NCBI GenBank assembly: GCA_003344405.1 | Contig: NOWV01000153.1 | Location: 1 to 64,000, forward strand | Direction: 5' to 3' | DNA length: 64,000 bases | Source of the DNA: Trichoplax sp. H2 | Taxonomy: Eukaryota; Placozoa; Uniplacotomia; Trichoplacea | Part shown: one piece after another, positions 13,405 through 24,600 of the stretch | Numbering within the stretch: position 1 is the stretch's first letter | How the letters are laid out: every line of letters begins with the position of its first letter | Translations under genes and position numbers: made by a program | Notes under the pieces: model-generated | Seen by the model: the letters and a program-made list of their open reading frames with translations, nothing else | Told to the model about the DNA's origin: nothing | Databases searched by the model: none

Positions 13405-13506
13405 TCGGCCATTTCAAGGGACTAGCCGAACAACTTCGGCCATTCCCTATGACTGGTCGAGCAACTAGCCATTAACTCGGTCAATCCCTATAAATGACCG
13501 AAAAAC
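13405..13506. repeat. Degenerate 31-bp tandem repeat, GC-richer than surroundings
   Basis: Two adjacent 31-base units (13405-13435 and 13436-13466) both start TCGGCCATT and end GAACAACT or GAGCAACT. A diverged third unit of 30 bases follows at 13477-13506. Each unit is itself a weak inverted repeat (TCGGCC...GGTCGA). The last unit ends ATGACCGAAAAA, a word also present in the inner arm of the fold-back element at 6975-7261. Confidence 0.6.
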
Positions 13507-14814
13507 GTTAATTTTTATGATGCTTTAAAAAAATCTATTAAACATCAAATTAAATAACCCTGATTGATCTAATCTAGCTATGGATTACAATAATATTTGA
13601 TGAGATTTATTTCCTCTTATCACTTCAACTCAGAAAGAAACCTATTAGTATACTTAGCCTGACTAAAAGGTAATTATTATAAATTATCGGAAATAATGAT
13701 ATAAGATTGGAGAATTTTATAACCGGGGAATTTCATAGACTAGCCTTCGATGAAATTATCGATGTGCATAATGAAGTCGTTTCTAACTCTAATACTAAAT
13801 TTATTTTCAGCTAATTGCTATGGTATTCTTGACCCGAAACGTGTTCACATGGTTTGGGTTTAAGCAAGGTAGTGTCGACTTATTACTAAGAGATAGCTAA
13901 CAGTAAAGATTTGCTATTAAAAATATTGACAATGTCTTTACACATTGAAAATATGACTAGAATATCCAGGTGTTGTGGTTTCCATTTATTGATAAAAGGC
14001 GAGTTACATATATAAATTTGATGAATTTATGTAAAATATACTAAAATAGGACTTTGCATTGTCGGCATTGCGAGTTAGCATAGCTTGGACACAAGATAGG
14101 AGAGTCTACAATACCTTAGCTAATTTATCGTATTATCATAGCATTCCACGACCCGTTCAGGTAGAATCAAGTATCATCATATCATTTCACTAATCCCTAA
14201 ATAAAGTATATTATAGTGTATACGTAAAAATACGTAAGTGTTTGTATAATTTTCGCATTAATAGACTGATAATGTTCTAGTTAAAGGTTAACATGCCTGT
14301 TAGAGTCAAAGCACTAATTCGGCCAGCAGCATTTGAATAAGCTTTATAAATTTTTTGTAACGCGACGACTAGTTTATCATCTATAGTAATCAATTGTATG
14401 AATAAAATTTTTGAAGGACATCATATCTAATATTTTAGGAGATCATGGTTTGTTTAACTATACTATATGCTTATTTTTTAATAATTAATTTAAATTAATA
14501 TAACTGATTCATACTAAGCTTTGGATATTTTCCTATGACATAATTTATAGCAACTAATATCATTATTTGCGATTTTAATCATACAAATCGAAAATTTAGC
14601 AATATAAAAGTTTAATCATGTTAGACTTTATGCTATGCTACACCGTAGATTCTATGCTATAACGCTATGAAGTTAAATCTAGCATAAATTAGCTTGAGGA
14701 ATTAATTGATGTCGATTTATCTTTAGCTTGTTTAACACTATTCATATCAAAATTTGGTGCAATACATTATCTGAAGATAGAATTAAAATACTCATCCTTT
14801 AAAAACTACATTAC

Positions 14815-15130
14815 TGTGATGGAGGGTTCGATATCTCAGAGGATTGAGATTTAGTCGCCATTTACAATTATTACAACAAAGGGTTTATAAAAGTTATGCT
14901 TTATTGTCGGTTAGTAATGTGAAGTACAGTGAGGTAGTTACGGTAGATCAGCGTGCAAGCTGTCGTGAGTAACGAGTAGAAGTATTAGACTGTGAGAGAC
15001 TAACTAGAAGACTAACAGAGAGGCTAATAAACTCTGAGGTAGAAATCGCCGGTATTTATAGTTTTAAAGATAGAGCACATGCAGAGAATAGGATTGTGGA
15101 ATTAGATACAACATATACCATAACAGGTTA
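14815..15130 (+). mobile_element. LTR-like stretch (tentative)
   Basis: This stretch is richer in GC and G than its flanks. It starts TGTGATGGAGGG, has a TATAAAAG box at 14886-14893 and an AATAAA signal at 15026-15031 about 140 bases later, and could end near TTACA at about 15130. That order (TG start, TATA, poly(A) signal) is how a retroviral-type LTR is arranged. No second copy, primer-binding site or coding region was found, and no target duplication is clear. It could instead be an ordinary promoter. Confidence 0.25.
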
Positions 15131-15865
15131 CAAAATAGCAGATGATTGTAGAAAACAGCGAGTACCGTAATAACTAAATACAGTAGTCTATATATGAATG
15201 TAGAGTAAGCGGACTGTAGATCTGTCTAAATATAAGAGCAATACAACATGTCTATATTTAAGAGTAGAATATAGTTACAGTATATTCTAAATACACTACA
15301 ATTACTTTTATAACTAATAATTTAGCTTTTACATATCGTACCTAACTACCTACATGATGAAAATGTTACATGAACTCTATAATATCAAAGCTAGCAGATC
15401 ATATTTCTACTTTGTAGAGGCTAATATACGTTAGTCAATATACTTGAGAGGATTAGTTACTAAAAATGTTAGCTTCCAAAAAATTAATAATGCTATTGTA
15501 TACTATCTTGAACTAATGCTCCTTTTACGCTATGATTATACAAATAGAATGGCTAGGTAAAATTTATTTACCGACAATGAGACTTAGACTATACAAGTCT
15601 CAATAGGTTGTAACTTAGACTCTAAAGCGATTACAAATCCCTTTATTAACTCACAGCAGGCTTATTTCTTTGGGTGAACCTTCAAAAAGTAAAGTATCTT
15701 TCTCATCTAAATACAGTTGCATACTGATTAACACTAAACTCGAAACTTCAGTTTGATTTTGTATAAATAAATATTTTTCTACACTTGCCCATTCTCACAA
15801 ATTATAGTATTTAAAGGAAAATATATTACTGGCCGAAGTAAATCTTTGATCGAAATTACTGCGCG

Positions 15866-16322
15866 ATGGCGTCTACGTTATGCCAGGTTATGCTTTTAGC
15901 TGTACTAAAAGGGGTTGCTTTCGGATTGTTTTCTCGGACCATGACAAAATTGTTACCGCTGGTTAGCGTTTATTCTATATTCCATGTATTATTTGAATTT
16001 ACGAATACTTTTTGCGTATTACCAGTACGTAATAATGTACTTATAACAAAGATTGTAGTTATAAATTGATTAGATTAAGTTAATTCTCTTGAACTACTAA
16101 TGAAGCCGGTTACAGTAACTATACAAAAATTGGGAGATTTAGGGAAGACTAGGCTAGAAAATACATTATGCACTAAAGAAACAACAATACCAATAATCTG
16201 GTAAAAATTACTCTCTCACTAACTGAAGTATCAATTGGTGATATCTGTTGTTAAAAGTTGCTAATTTCAATAACATTTTACAGGCGGAAATCCTGCATAC
16301 ACACAGCTATCTAAAGCATGAC
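15866..16322 (+). CDS. Possible two-exon small membrane protein
   Basis: The ATG at 15866 has strong context (GCGCG before, G after) and opens a 54-codon hydrophobic stretch with two likely membrane segments. A donor GTAATA at 16029 joins an acceptor TTTTACAG before 16286 in the correct phase, adding GNPAYTQLSKA and a stop, for about 66 aa in total. An alternative donor at 16016 gives a different short tail. I do not recognise the family; there is a faint resemblance to small FUN14-like or other two-helix mitochondrial proteins that I cannot support. The rest of the locus looks non-coding, so this may be a chance frame. Confidence 0.3.
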
Positions 16323-17401
16323 GCTTTATAACCCGGTAGGAGTGCTGTTGCCGCATTAAAGTGGAAGATGATAGTATATCTTTAATACAATTTGTACGAC
16401 TATCGTTGACGTTTAATTATCATTATATTTTCATCTGTACTTGTATAATCCTAACTGCCTATTAAATACATGCTGTCAGATCGCCTATGATTATTACGGA
16501 CAGTCCAAAAAAACTTTTTTATTATAATTATAATTATTGGGCTTATTTTGCAATAGATGTAACTATATCTAAATGAGGATATACTTAATTGATCTAATAC
16601 CGAACAAAACGTTAAAAAGATAAACAAACAATTTTCGTAACCTATCAGAACAATTGTAAAATGATATTCTTATAGAAATTTGCAATTTTAATGTAAAAAT
16701 TGAAAGAACAATTTGAAGTCGAGACCCATTTTAGATACTCATAGTTTGATATAACAGTTAATACAATTTAATCTAACTAGCTATATCATTAACTATACAA
16801 TTTTAGTACTATTGAAAGGCCTTCACTTTCGTCAGGTCAGTCATAAATCGGTTAAAATTGAAGTTATAGTTCTACATATTGGTATATTTCTGTATCGCTG
16901 GTAAGATAAAATAAGTATATTTTAAAGCTGTAGGCATATTAATCTATCATGATACAATGGATATCAAAATGATTAGAAGATGAATGTGTATCGAAGATTA
17001 TAGTAGCAATGGATACGCGTCTATCTACAATCATGAAAGAAATGTAGGATCGGACGTTAACACAATAATTGATCGATTTTATGATAGGCTCGCTACCGCA
17101 ATATCTACTGTTAGCTCAATTACGGTACCGTACTATCTACGAGTATATATATATACAACTGTCTAATTACCATTGCACAAAAAAATGAGAAAACCCCTGA
17201 TATAGTAGGATTGGTATATTGAAAATTACTCCTATTCTAAGATTATTAACGATCTGAAAATAATAATCAAATGATGTGTATCGATACGTGTATAGTAAAT
17301 ATAAAAGATAAAAATGTGAAGTTTTCTATGTGAAATTTTACATGCAGCAATTACAATTTCTTGTTAACTTTGAAGATCATATTAATTATAAAAGAATTAT
17401 C
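16323..17401. other. Intergenic, AT-rich
   Basis: Nothing recognisable. The open frame at 16984-17166 has no coding character. The right end is the 3' flank of the FERRY3 gene. Confidence 0.6.
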
Positions 17402-19297
17402 TCATTCGTGTACTGCAGTAGTACTCAAATTCAATGCGGCTGCCATACGGAATATACCCGGTAGCATGCCAGTAAAGGTATTAAACATTTCTTCGGATAT
17501 ACCTTTCGGAATTAGAAATTGGACTATACATGCTTGATTATTGCTCCACATTTCATTTTCCATCATGAAACCTTTGACACATTTAAAAATTAATTCAGCC
17601 CTTTTAACACACCATGAAATTGTCATCTCTTCCGTCATTTCATTGACAAGAAGTAAAGGTATAGTGATAGTTGTGACATCATTGGATGCAGCTGTATTTA
17701 ATGCATTACGTAAGCCAGTCAAGATAGGATGGCGATTAGGTAACCGATCGGATTTGACATCATCATTGACCACTAAATGATAGACTACATGTATATCGGA
17801 TAAATTAGAATGGTGAGTAGAATAGAAATCACCTAATGCCAAGACTACAGAATCATCATCCTCATCCCAAAAGCTATCACGTCGAAGAGAAGAGAGTGTC
17901 GCGGATCGATTGCGTTGATTTTCAAGGTAGCCAGCTTTAACAGCAGAGTCCATATTAGAAATTGCATCAGAGACTGATGGATCATAACTGTGTTGATCTT
18001 CGGGTAACATTTCTAGTGAATCGATATCATTATCTTCGCTGTCTTGTCTTTTAGCTCGTGTTGATTGGGATTTTTGAATACTACGGCGGATATGATGTAA
18101 TTGCTCTGGATGGGATAGAAAGTGAAATTCACTGGATTCTTCGCATATCATGGCAAATTCATTCTTGATACCAGTATAACAATTGGGTTTATCATCTACA
18201 AGTAATATTAAACCATTTAATGTTGACGAATATAACGATAGTGCTGTTTGAATCCTTTGAGGTGGTGGTCCTATACCACTACCGATTGAGCCGGTATAAG
18301 CACTCCTGCATAAATCAAGTGGGTGACCAATCATTAAGCGTATATTATGCATGGTTTTCTTTTGTGTTCCTAAATAAATTGTAAAACTTTCTTCCATTCT
18401 GTTGTCGACATGATTATTGGATTCATGATTTAAATGGCTATCAGGTGCAGCTCTGGATAGCGTTGCAACAATACTATGTGGCATAGAAAGTGTTCTTTCA
18501 GTAGGTACACCATTATTTTCGACCATACTGTTATAGACACGTACCATCCAAGCATAAAATTCACGCTTTTGATTTTCCATCAAATCCGATAGAGTACTAT
18601 TCCATTTAGCATTTTTGAATTGTAACTCTTCCATATGTTGAGCAGCTAATCGGCTGACTTTACGATCGGATGCTATGCCTGATTGAATGGCAATTTCCAA
18701 TTGTTGTTGATGTTGAATTTCAAATTGTTCCAGTTCTGTATTACGTTGTTTGACAATTTCTTTGACTACCGATGCGTAGGTACACTCTAATTGTAAGATT
18801 GCTTCCATCGCCGGTGAATGAATTAAAGCATGATAAACTTGTGCCACCGATTGACCATTATCCAATTGAATGGATTGAACGGCATTCCTTTTATTGCTGT
18901 GATCACTCCAATGAGCTACTTCATCTTGTAAACATTTACACCAATGATCAGAAATATCCTTAATCACATCTGGACCGAATTGTTTCAAATGATGAATCGA
19001 TTGCTCAGCTTTATCCACTTGAAGTTGGCATAATGTCGACGATACAAATTCTTTCAACGAAGCTTGTAACTTGCCAAGCAGATAACATGGTAAATTGTGC
19101 GCGGTTATTAATCGATGTGCTAATTCATTAGTATGGCATGTTAAGGGGACGACAATCTTGACTTTTAAAAGTTTCTTACGCCCACTATTTTGATAGTAGA
19201 AGTGGAATTCTTTGTCGACTTTTGGATAGATCAATTGATCTTTAATCTTATTTTTGCGCTGATGTCGATCATGATGTTGGCGGTTGTTACTGGCCAT
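17402..19297 (-). CDS. FERRY3: FERRY endosomal RAB5 effector complex subunit 3 (C12orf4 homolog)
   Basis: Intronless frame of 631 aa from the ATG at 19297, which has A at -3 and G at +4; the 13 codons upstream in the same frame begin at GTG, so I do not use them. The match to vertebrate C12orf4/FERRY3 is clear along the length: VYHALIHSPA, SRLAAQHMEELQ, ESFTIYLGTQKKTMHNIRL, RIQTALSLYSSTLNGLILLV and near the C terminus EEMTISWCVKRAELIFKCVK and QFLIPKGISEEMF. The protein is longer than the human one (552 aa as I remember it), mainly through an acidic and serine-rich insert at about residues 430-500. FERRY is a five-subunit RAB5 effector that binds mRNA on early endosomes; FERRY3 is a structural subunit. 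It is divergent to the ZDHHC17-like gene, with palindrome clusters between them. Confidence 0.93.
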   Translation of the reverse strand: MASNNRQHHDRHQRKNKIKDQLIYPKVDKEFHFYYQNSGRKKLLKVKIVVPLTCHTNELAHRLITAHNLPCYLLGKLQASLKEFVSSTLCQLQVDKAEQSIHHLKQFGPDVIKDISDHWCKCLQDEVAHWSDHSNKRNAVQSIQLDNGQSVAQVYHALIHSPAMEAILQLECTYASVVKEIVKQRNTELEQFEIQHQQQLEIAIQSGIASDRKVSRLAAQHMEELQFKNAKWNSTLSDLMENQKREFYAWMVRVYNSMVENNGVPTERTLSMPHSIVATLSRAAPDSHLNHESNNHVDNRMEESFTIYLGTQKKTMHNIRLMIGHPLDLCRSAYTGSIGSGIGPPPQRIQTALSLYSSTLNGLILLVDDKPNCYTGIKNEFAMICEESSEFHFLSHPEQLHHIRRSIQKSQSTRAKRQDSEDNDIDSLEMLPEDQHSYDPSVSDAISNMDSAVKAGYLENQRNRSATLSSLRRDSFWDEDDDSVVLALGDFYSTHHSNLSDIHVVYHLVVNDDVKSDRLPNRHPILTGLRNALNTAASNDVTTITIPLLLVNEMTEEMTISWCVKRAELIFKCVKGFMMENEMWSNNQACIVQFLIPKGISEEMFNTFTGMLPGIFRMAAALNLSTTAVHE

Positions 19298-19462
19298 GCT
19301 ACGCCTTTTGCCTTTTCGACGATGGTCACAGTTCACCTTAGCAATACAGTCACGGACCCAAGCTAGTATTGAATGTCTTCACCGATTCCAATCTCGTAAA
19401 GTCGAGCGATTCACTGCGTTTACGATTTTATTTTCCCCTTGTAATGATTGCAATAGGAGATT

Positions 19463-19588
19463 TTATCCTTGGCCAATGGATAGGTAGTCAATCTTGATGA
19501 TAGCAACTTGATATTCTTCTTCAACTTCGGATGTGGTTACTGCCGGCATTGCATGCATGCCTACTAGCTTCTCGATTACCTCTCGCAT
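19463..19588 (-). other. Short upstream ORF in the FERRY3 leader region (tentative)
   Basis: A 41-aa frame runs from the ATG at 19588 to TAA at 19463, on the same strand as and about 170 bases upstream of the FERRY3 start. It reads like coding sequence (charged helix with VIEKLVG, then SEVEEEYQVAIIKIDYL). There is a possible splice acceptor just upstream (GTGCTATAG near 19600) but no donor inside. It could be an upstream ORF, the last exon of an unseen gene, or chance. Confidence 0.3.
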
Positions 19589-19608
19589 TCTCTTCAATGT
19601 TACTATAG

Positions 19609-19799
19609 CACTGGATGGTGTGCACTCATACTGTACTGTATCATGAGTACGTCCTGTCCAGTACAGTACACTCGTTATGGCAACTACAGTACTCAGTACT
19701 GTAAGAACTGGATTACAGTACTCAGTACTGTAAGAACTGGATGACAGTACTCAGTACTGTAACAACTGGATTACAGTACAGTGTACTGTAACCCCAGAT
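19609..19799. repeat. TACAGTACTGTA palindrome cluster with a 29-bp tandem array
   Basis: Repeated palindromic words (GTACTGTAC, CAGTACTCAGTACTG) occur throughout. Within the cluster a 29-base unit is repeated almost four times: 19685-19713 and 19714-19742 are identical in the bases I compared, 19743-19771 has two changes, and 19772-19799 is partial. Each unit contains CAGTACTCAGTACTGTA. It lies about 300-500 bases upstream of the FERRY3 ATG. Confidence 0.9.
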
Positions 19800-20420
19800 G
19801 TCCCCCAAAAAGATGGAGTGCTCACTTTTAGCCTGCTCAGCAGTATCGTAAGTAACTCATTATCCTCATCATTGACTGTGGAATGGACTCCATTCGCTTC
19901 ATTGAGTCATTTCATTCTTGACGGTAGTTGCTGTGATAGTCTACTATGTACTACACTGTATGTCCATCAATGTATCCACGATGTCGTCGATGTATCTGTA
20001 GATCATTTAACGCATGAAATTCATTTGACGCTGTACGCGATTGAACGCTGCAAAATACTCCATCTCACCTCGTCCTATCAAAACAGACACTCGACTGCAT
20101 TCGATTCATTGGACGATGTATAGGATTCAACACTGCAAAGTCTTCAATTGAGCCTCGTAATATGAAAACCTACTGTCTCTTGATATTGTTTTCATGCTAT
20201 ACCACTACATTGCATACTGTGCAGTGTACAATTTAGGCAGTCCTGACTGTCAATGGTGTGAAAAGGCAATGGCAACCCGATAGAATCCGATCCAATGGAT
20301 CATTTTCCAACCCCAAATGAGTAGAATTGCCATACAAACACCGTCATACTATGGAAATTCTTGGCCCCAATCGACCGCTTGCTGTCAGGTTTCGGGTTGA
20401 CGGACCCTGGACGAGAAGAC

Positions 20421-20700
20421 TACAGTACAGATCTCCGTCTACAGTGTACAGTACAGTATAATATTACATATAATTATACAGTACTGTATTAGTTATATTA
20501 CTGTACAGTACTGTACAGTATTGTATATTAAGTAAAATTAATATTATAGTACAGTACAGTATACTGTTTCTATACTCATCCTTCTGTACAGTACAGTACA
20601 CTGTTCAGTAGGACCAGACCAGACCAAGAAAACTACAGTACTACAGTCCGCACTGTACAGTACTGTACTGTACGCCACTGTACATAGTACTGTATGACTG
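20421..20700. repeat. TACAGTACTGTA palindrome cluster
   Basis: A dense run of overlapping palindromic words (TACAGTACAG, ACTGTACAGTACTGTA, TGTACAGTGTACA) broken by AT-rich spacers. It lies between the divergent FERRY3 and ZDHHC17-like genes. Confidence 0.9.
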
Positions 20701-21161
20701 ACCAGTCAACCAAGTGCCATGCACGCCCTCAACACAACTCGGCGAACTCGCCACATCTTGAAAAGAGAGCAGGCACGTCGAGCGTAAAGCTGTTGGAAAC
20801 AGCATGGAAGAAATGAAAGAAAGCACTTCTCTGACCCAAGCCAATGCAACTTTTCAAAATCCAAATAATGTATGCCTAAAATAACAGTGTAATCAATAGG
20901 TAACCTGATCCTTTTTCGCCTCTATTCCAATTCATCTCCACGTCGTTCCACTAACGAACAATGCTTACCCAGCCAAGTTGTTGTATCTTAGTAACCAATT
21001 GGTCAAGCTCGCTTCACTTGGCCACTCTTGACAATAACCCACACTCAATAGTAATCTTCATCATTCATCCGATTCTTCACTTATATGTAGATAGAGATGT
21101 AGGGTACTATTCATGATTGAGAATCAATTTCTAGACTAGGTTAAGTTGGACGAGCTTTCAC

Positions 21162-21297
21162 GACCTACATCTTTCATTTTTTCCCCTTTGCAAAGTAATG
21201 ACTTCTAGCTGTTGCTAATTGAATTGAATGACCTACATCTTTTATTTTTTCCCCATTGCAAAGTATTGACTTCTAGCTGTTGCTAATTGAATTGAAT
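21162..21297. repeat. 68-bp direct tandem duplication
   Basis: Copy 1 (21162-21229) and copy 2 (21230-21297) both begin GACCTACATCTTT and end GCTAATTGAATTGAAT, with only about three base differences. It is a recent local duplication about 400 bases upstream of the ZDHHC17-like start. Confidence 0.9.
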
Positions 21298-21698
21298 GTA
21301 ACGTAATATGCTGGTGGATCATGGAAGTCAGTATTGTTCAAAACGAAGACAAATTCTATTGCTGGTAGTTATAGGCTAGACTACAGTAGGCTCCATTGTA
21401 AGCTCATCGGTAGCAATGAAAGCGTTCTAGTGTCATATAAGCTAATCAATCATTACTCTTAAAAGCTGTTAATCAGACCACGCTTGATTGGACAGCTCTA
21501 CGGTCTGCCAACCTTTAGATTAGGAATGATCGAGGAAGGACGCAGTCAGTACAACTCTTTTGACAATAAATCAATGTCACAGTAGCACCTCACTCACTCT
21601 TGGCTTAGATCAGGCCCAGTCCTCTTTACCCCTAGGATCAAAACTAAAAGAGAATACTGCATACATTGACTGCAGCTTAGGATAGACCTGCAATCATA

Positions 21699-24600
21699 AT
21701 GTCAGTAAACGGTATAGAGTAAAACTGTATTGTCAAGAACCGATTACAGATAGCAACTCACTATCTGATTGTTGAAGCAATAAAATTAAAATTCAGTTGC
21801 GATATTACGGCATATTTCACAGAAATTCTACCATTGATGATCATTTTTTCGGATAACATATTAGAACAATGCCAAACCTGCTGCAGTCGAAAGTGTCAAT
21901 AACCAATTTGAAGGTGATCCTGTTCCTGGTAAGCAAAGGCAAAATAAAACATTAGATTATTCCGAATTCGATCTAGCACAAGCTGCTCAACATGGCGCAT
22001 TCGAGAGATGTGTACAGCTAGTAGATGAAGCGCAAGCTGATGTTTGCCAAACTGATGCAGAGGGCATAACGGCATTGCATTGGGCTGCGATCAATAATCG
22101 ATTAGAGATTGCTGAGTAAGTGCAGTTCAATTTGGATAAATGATCAGCAACTGAGTCCCTATGTGGCGTAATCGTTCTACAGTAAATAAAATTATTCTTT
22201 TCTCTTAGATTTTTCGTTCTTAGAGGTGCAGATATCAATGCACAAGGTGGCCTCCTGAAAGGGACACCTATAAATTGGGCGACAAGACAAGGACACTTAA
22301 AAATGGTCGTCTTGTTAATGAGACATGGAGCTGATCCTTCTATTAAAGATACTGAAGGTAGAATGCGTTCACTCTCCGAAATGTTGCAACTTTATATGTT
22401 TATTATCGCCTTCTACTGATGTACTCGTACTTCAACGATTAATATGATAGGATATGCTTGCCTTCATCTGGCTTGCCAGTTTCATCATACCAACATTGCT
22501 GCTTACTTAATAGCAAAAGGCGAGGTAAATTCTGAACGGTGATCTTACTTGATTCGTTAAATTAAATGATTATAATTCGTATTTTGAAATACAGCATTTG
22601 ACATCAGGTACAAATTATATCAAACAAATTTATACAAATGATTGAAATCAAGATTCTTGCAAAATGTTACTATATGCTTCATAATGGTACTGCTTGATTT
22701 ATATTGGATTAGGAAATAGACATGATGGACGACAATGGTATGACACCGCTGATGTGGGCATCTTACAAATGCCATGGGTAATAAGAGAGCCTGTTTTAGT
22801 TTCGAATACATTACGTTTAACTTACATTAACGGAGCATCCCATATAGCTTCAATACCTATACAGTTATATTCTTTGTTGTGATTATTTTTACAAGTACCA
22901 TAACTTGAGACAATCGACATGATTACGAAATAGTAGTGCAGGTTATTCACTAGGCTTAGAATTTTTTGCATCATAACCAATTTATAATTTATCATCGTAC
23001 GCATGTCTCTACCTCTACATACTCTACGTACAAATAACGCAGGATAAATTACATTAATCTATTGTAGAATAGACCCTGTGCGTTTACTAATATCCTGCGG
23101 TGCTGCTTTAAACTTTCAAGATAATGTTCACCTTAATTCAGGTCGGTTAAATTAAAGCTACTTATTCTCTCGTAACAATATCAATTTCCAATCAATGGGT
23201 ATACAATTGCTTACTAATCACTAACTTATATGCTTACAAAATAGCTATACATTGGGCTTTAACTTCTAATAATGGTAGTGCAATAAGTCAATTGTGTAAT
23301 GCTGGCTGTACATTAGATCTGGTCAATGCGAAGGTTAGATGATAATCAAAATGAGTAATTTGTGTAAAGATTTCCCTACTTATAAGATTCCTATGATCGT
23401 GTAAATGATCTCTGCTTATTGTTAACGTGAGAACTTTAATATCGATATATTTGGTCATGCTGTAGAAAGAAACTCCTTTAGATATTGCTGTAGCAAAAAA
23501 GAATAATTTTGCCATTAAAAAAATTGAAGGCAAACTGAAAAAACAGAAACCGTCTGGGAATAGGATTATTGTTTGGATGACATTAAATAAGGTGCTTTTT
23601 TAGAATTCAATTGAATACAAAATTGATACAATATGTTATGGTAATAGAATCAATTTAGTTACTCTGTGCAATCTATCGTTTCTCTTTACTAGGAATTGGG
23701 TAACAAGGTTATGTTCATATACCCGATTATGGCCTTCGGTGGTATTGGTCTATGTTTGCAGTATGGAAGTTCGTTATTGTGGTCAATGCTATATTTGATC
23801 TTATTGTGGATAGTATCAGCCCAAGTATTAAAGTAAGATAAAAGATTTGAGATTTTGCTTCTTTAGTATCGTAATAACATAAGTATTTTATAAATTACCT
23901 CTGCTCTCAAATTCTCCTTTACCAAATATCGAAATAGAATTTTTTTAAGAAATACAACATTGATTGAAAGTCCAATCATGGCTTCGTGGTATACTGCCAC
24001 TAAATCTTGGATGTACTTTACCTGGATTTACTTATTTTGGCCATGTATCTGACCACATAATACAAAATATGATGTTTATTGCATTATTGTAACACTACAA
24101 AGTTCACTAACAATGTTACTTTCCTTAATCTATTGCCATCAGTTGTAACTGACTTGCCAACACTTTTAGTATTTGTAATTTCCACCACTGGCATCATGTA
24201 CAATTTTTACCGCGTGGTGTTTAGCGATCCAGGGTATTTAGTTGCTAGTTTAGAACAAAAGAAAAAGGTTAGCGACCGCAATGTAACCATCTTGTCAGAT
24301 TTCTTTTACTTTACCGGGTATATCTGACCTTTAGGCTATCATTTACTTGGCTGAGCATGATGAACTTACCGTGGATACGTTCTGTTCTACATGTTTGGTT
24401 AGTTTGATTAATATTTTCTTCTCGAAATTAACAAATCAATTGTATCATATAGGCTATAACGCCTAGCACTCTGGAATATGGTCATCGATTTACTAATAAT
24501 ATCGTATCATTCTAAATCTATACAATATCGTAGCTCAGGAAGCCAGCACGCTCGAAACATTGTTCGATATGTAATAAATGTGTAGCAGCTATGGATCATC

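Larger units (their letters stand above)
9459..15865. other. Gene-poor AT-rich region
   Basis: More than 6 kb with no exon chain I can defend. It contains a TA microsatellite (10263-10279), a degenerate 31-bp tandem repeat (13405-13506) and an LTR-like stretch (14815-15130). A TATATAAGG core-promoter-like sequence near 13257 has no convincing gene downstream. The open frame at 10592-10792 looks random. Confidence 0.55.
19589..21698. other. Divergent promoter region between FERRY3 and the ZDHHC17-like gene
   Basis: Noticeably richer in GC than the AT-rich flanks and full of GTAC palindromes (clusters listed separately), plus a 68-bp tandem duplication. No exon series is recognised apart from the short frame at 19463-19588. 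Both neighbouring genes are transcribed away from it. Confidence 0.6.

Noticed and set aside
19298-19336. Longer FERRY3 N terminus starting at GTG
   Set aside because: Eukaryotic initiation at GTG is unlikely, and the ATG at 19297 has a strong context.
24045-24142. Exon of the ZDHHC17-like gene starting at the AAAG near 24113
   Set aside because: The phase from the previous exon gives an immediate stop. The acceptor ending at 24142 restores frame and homology.
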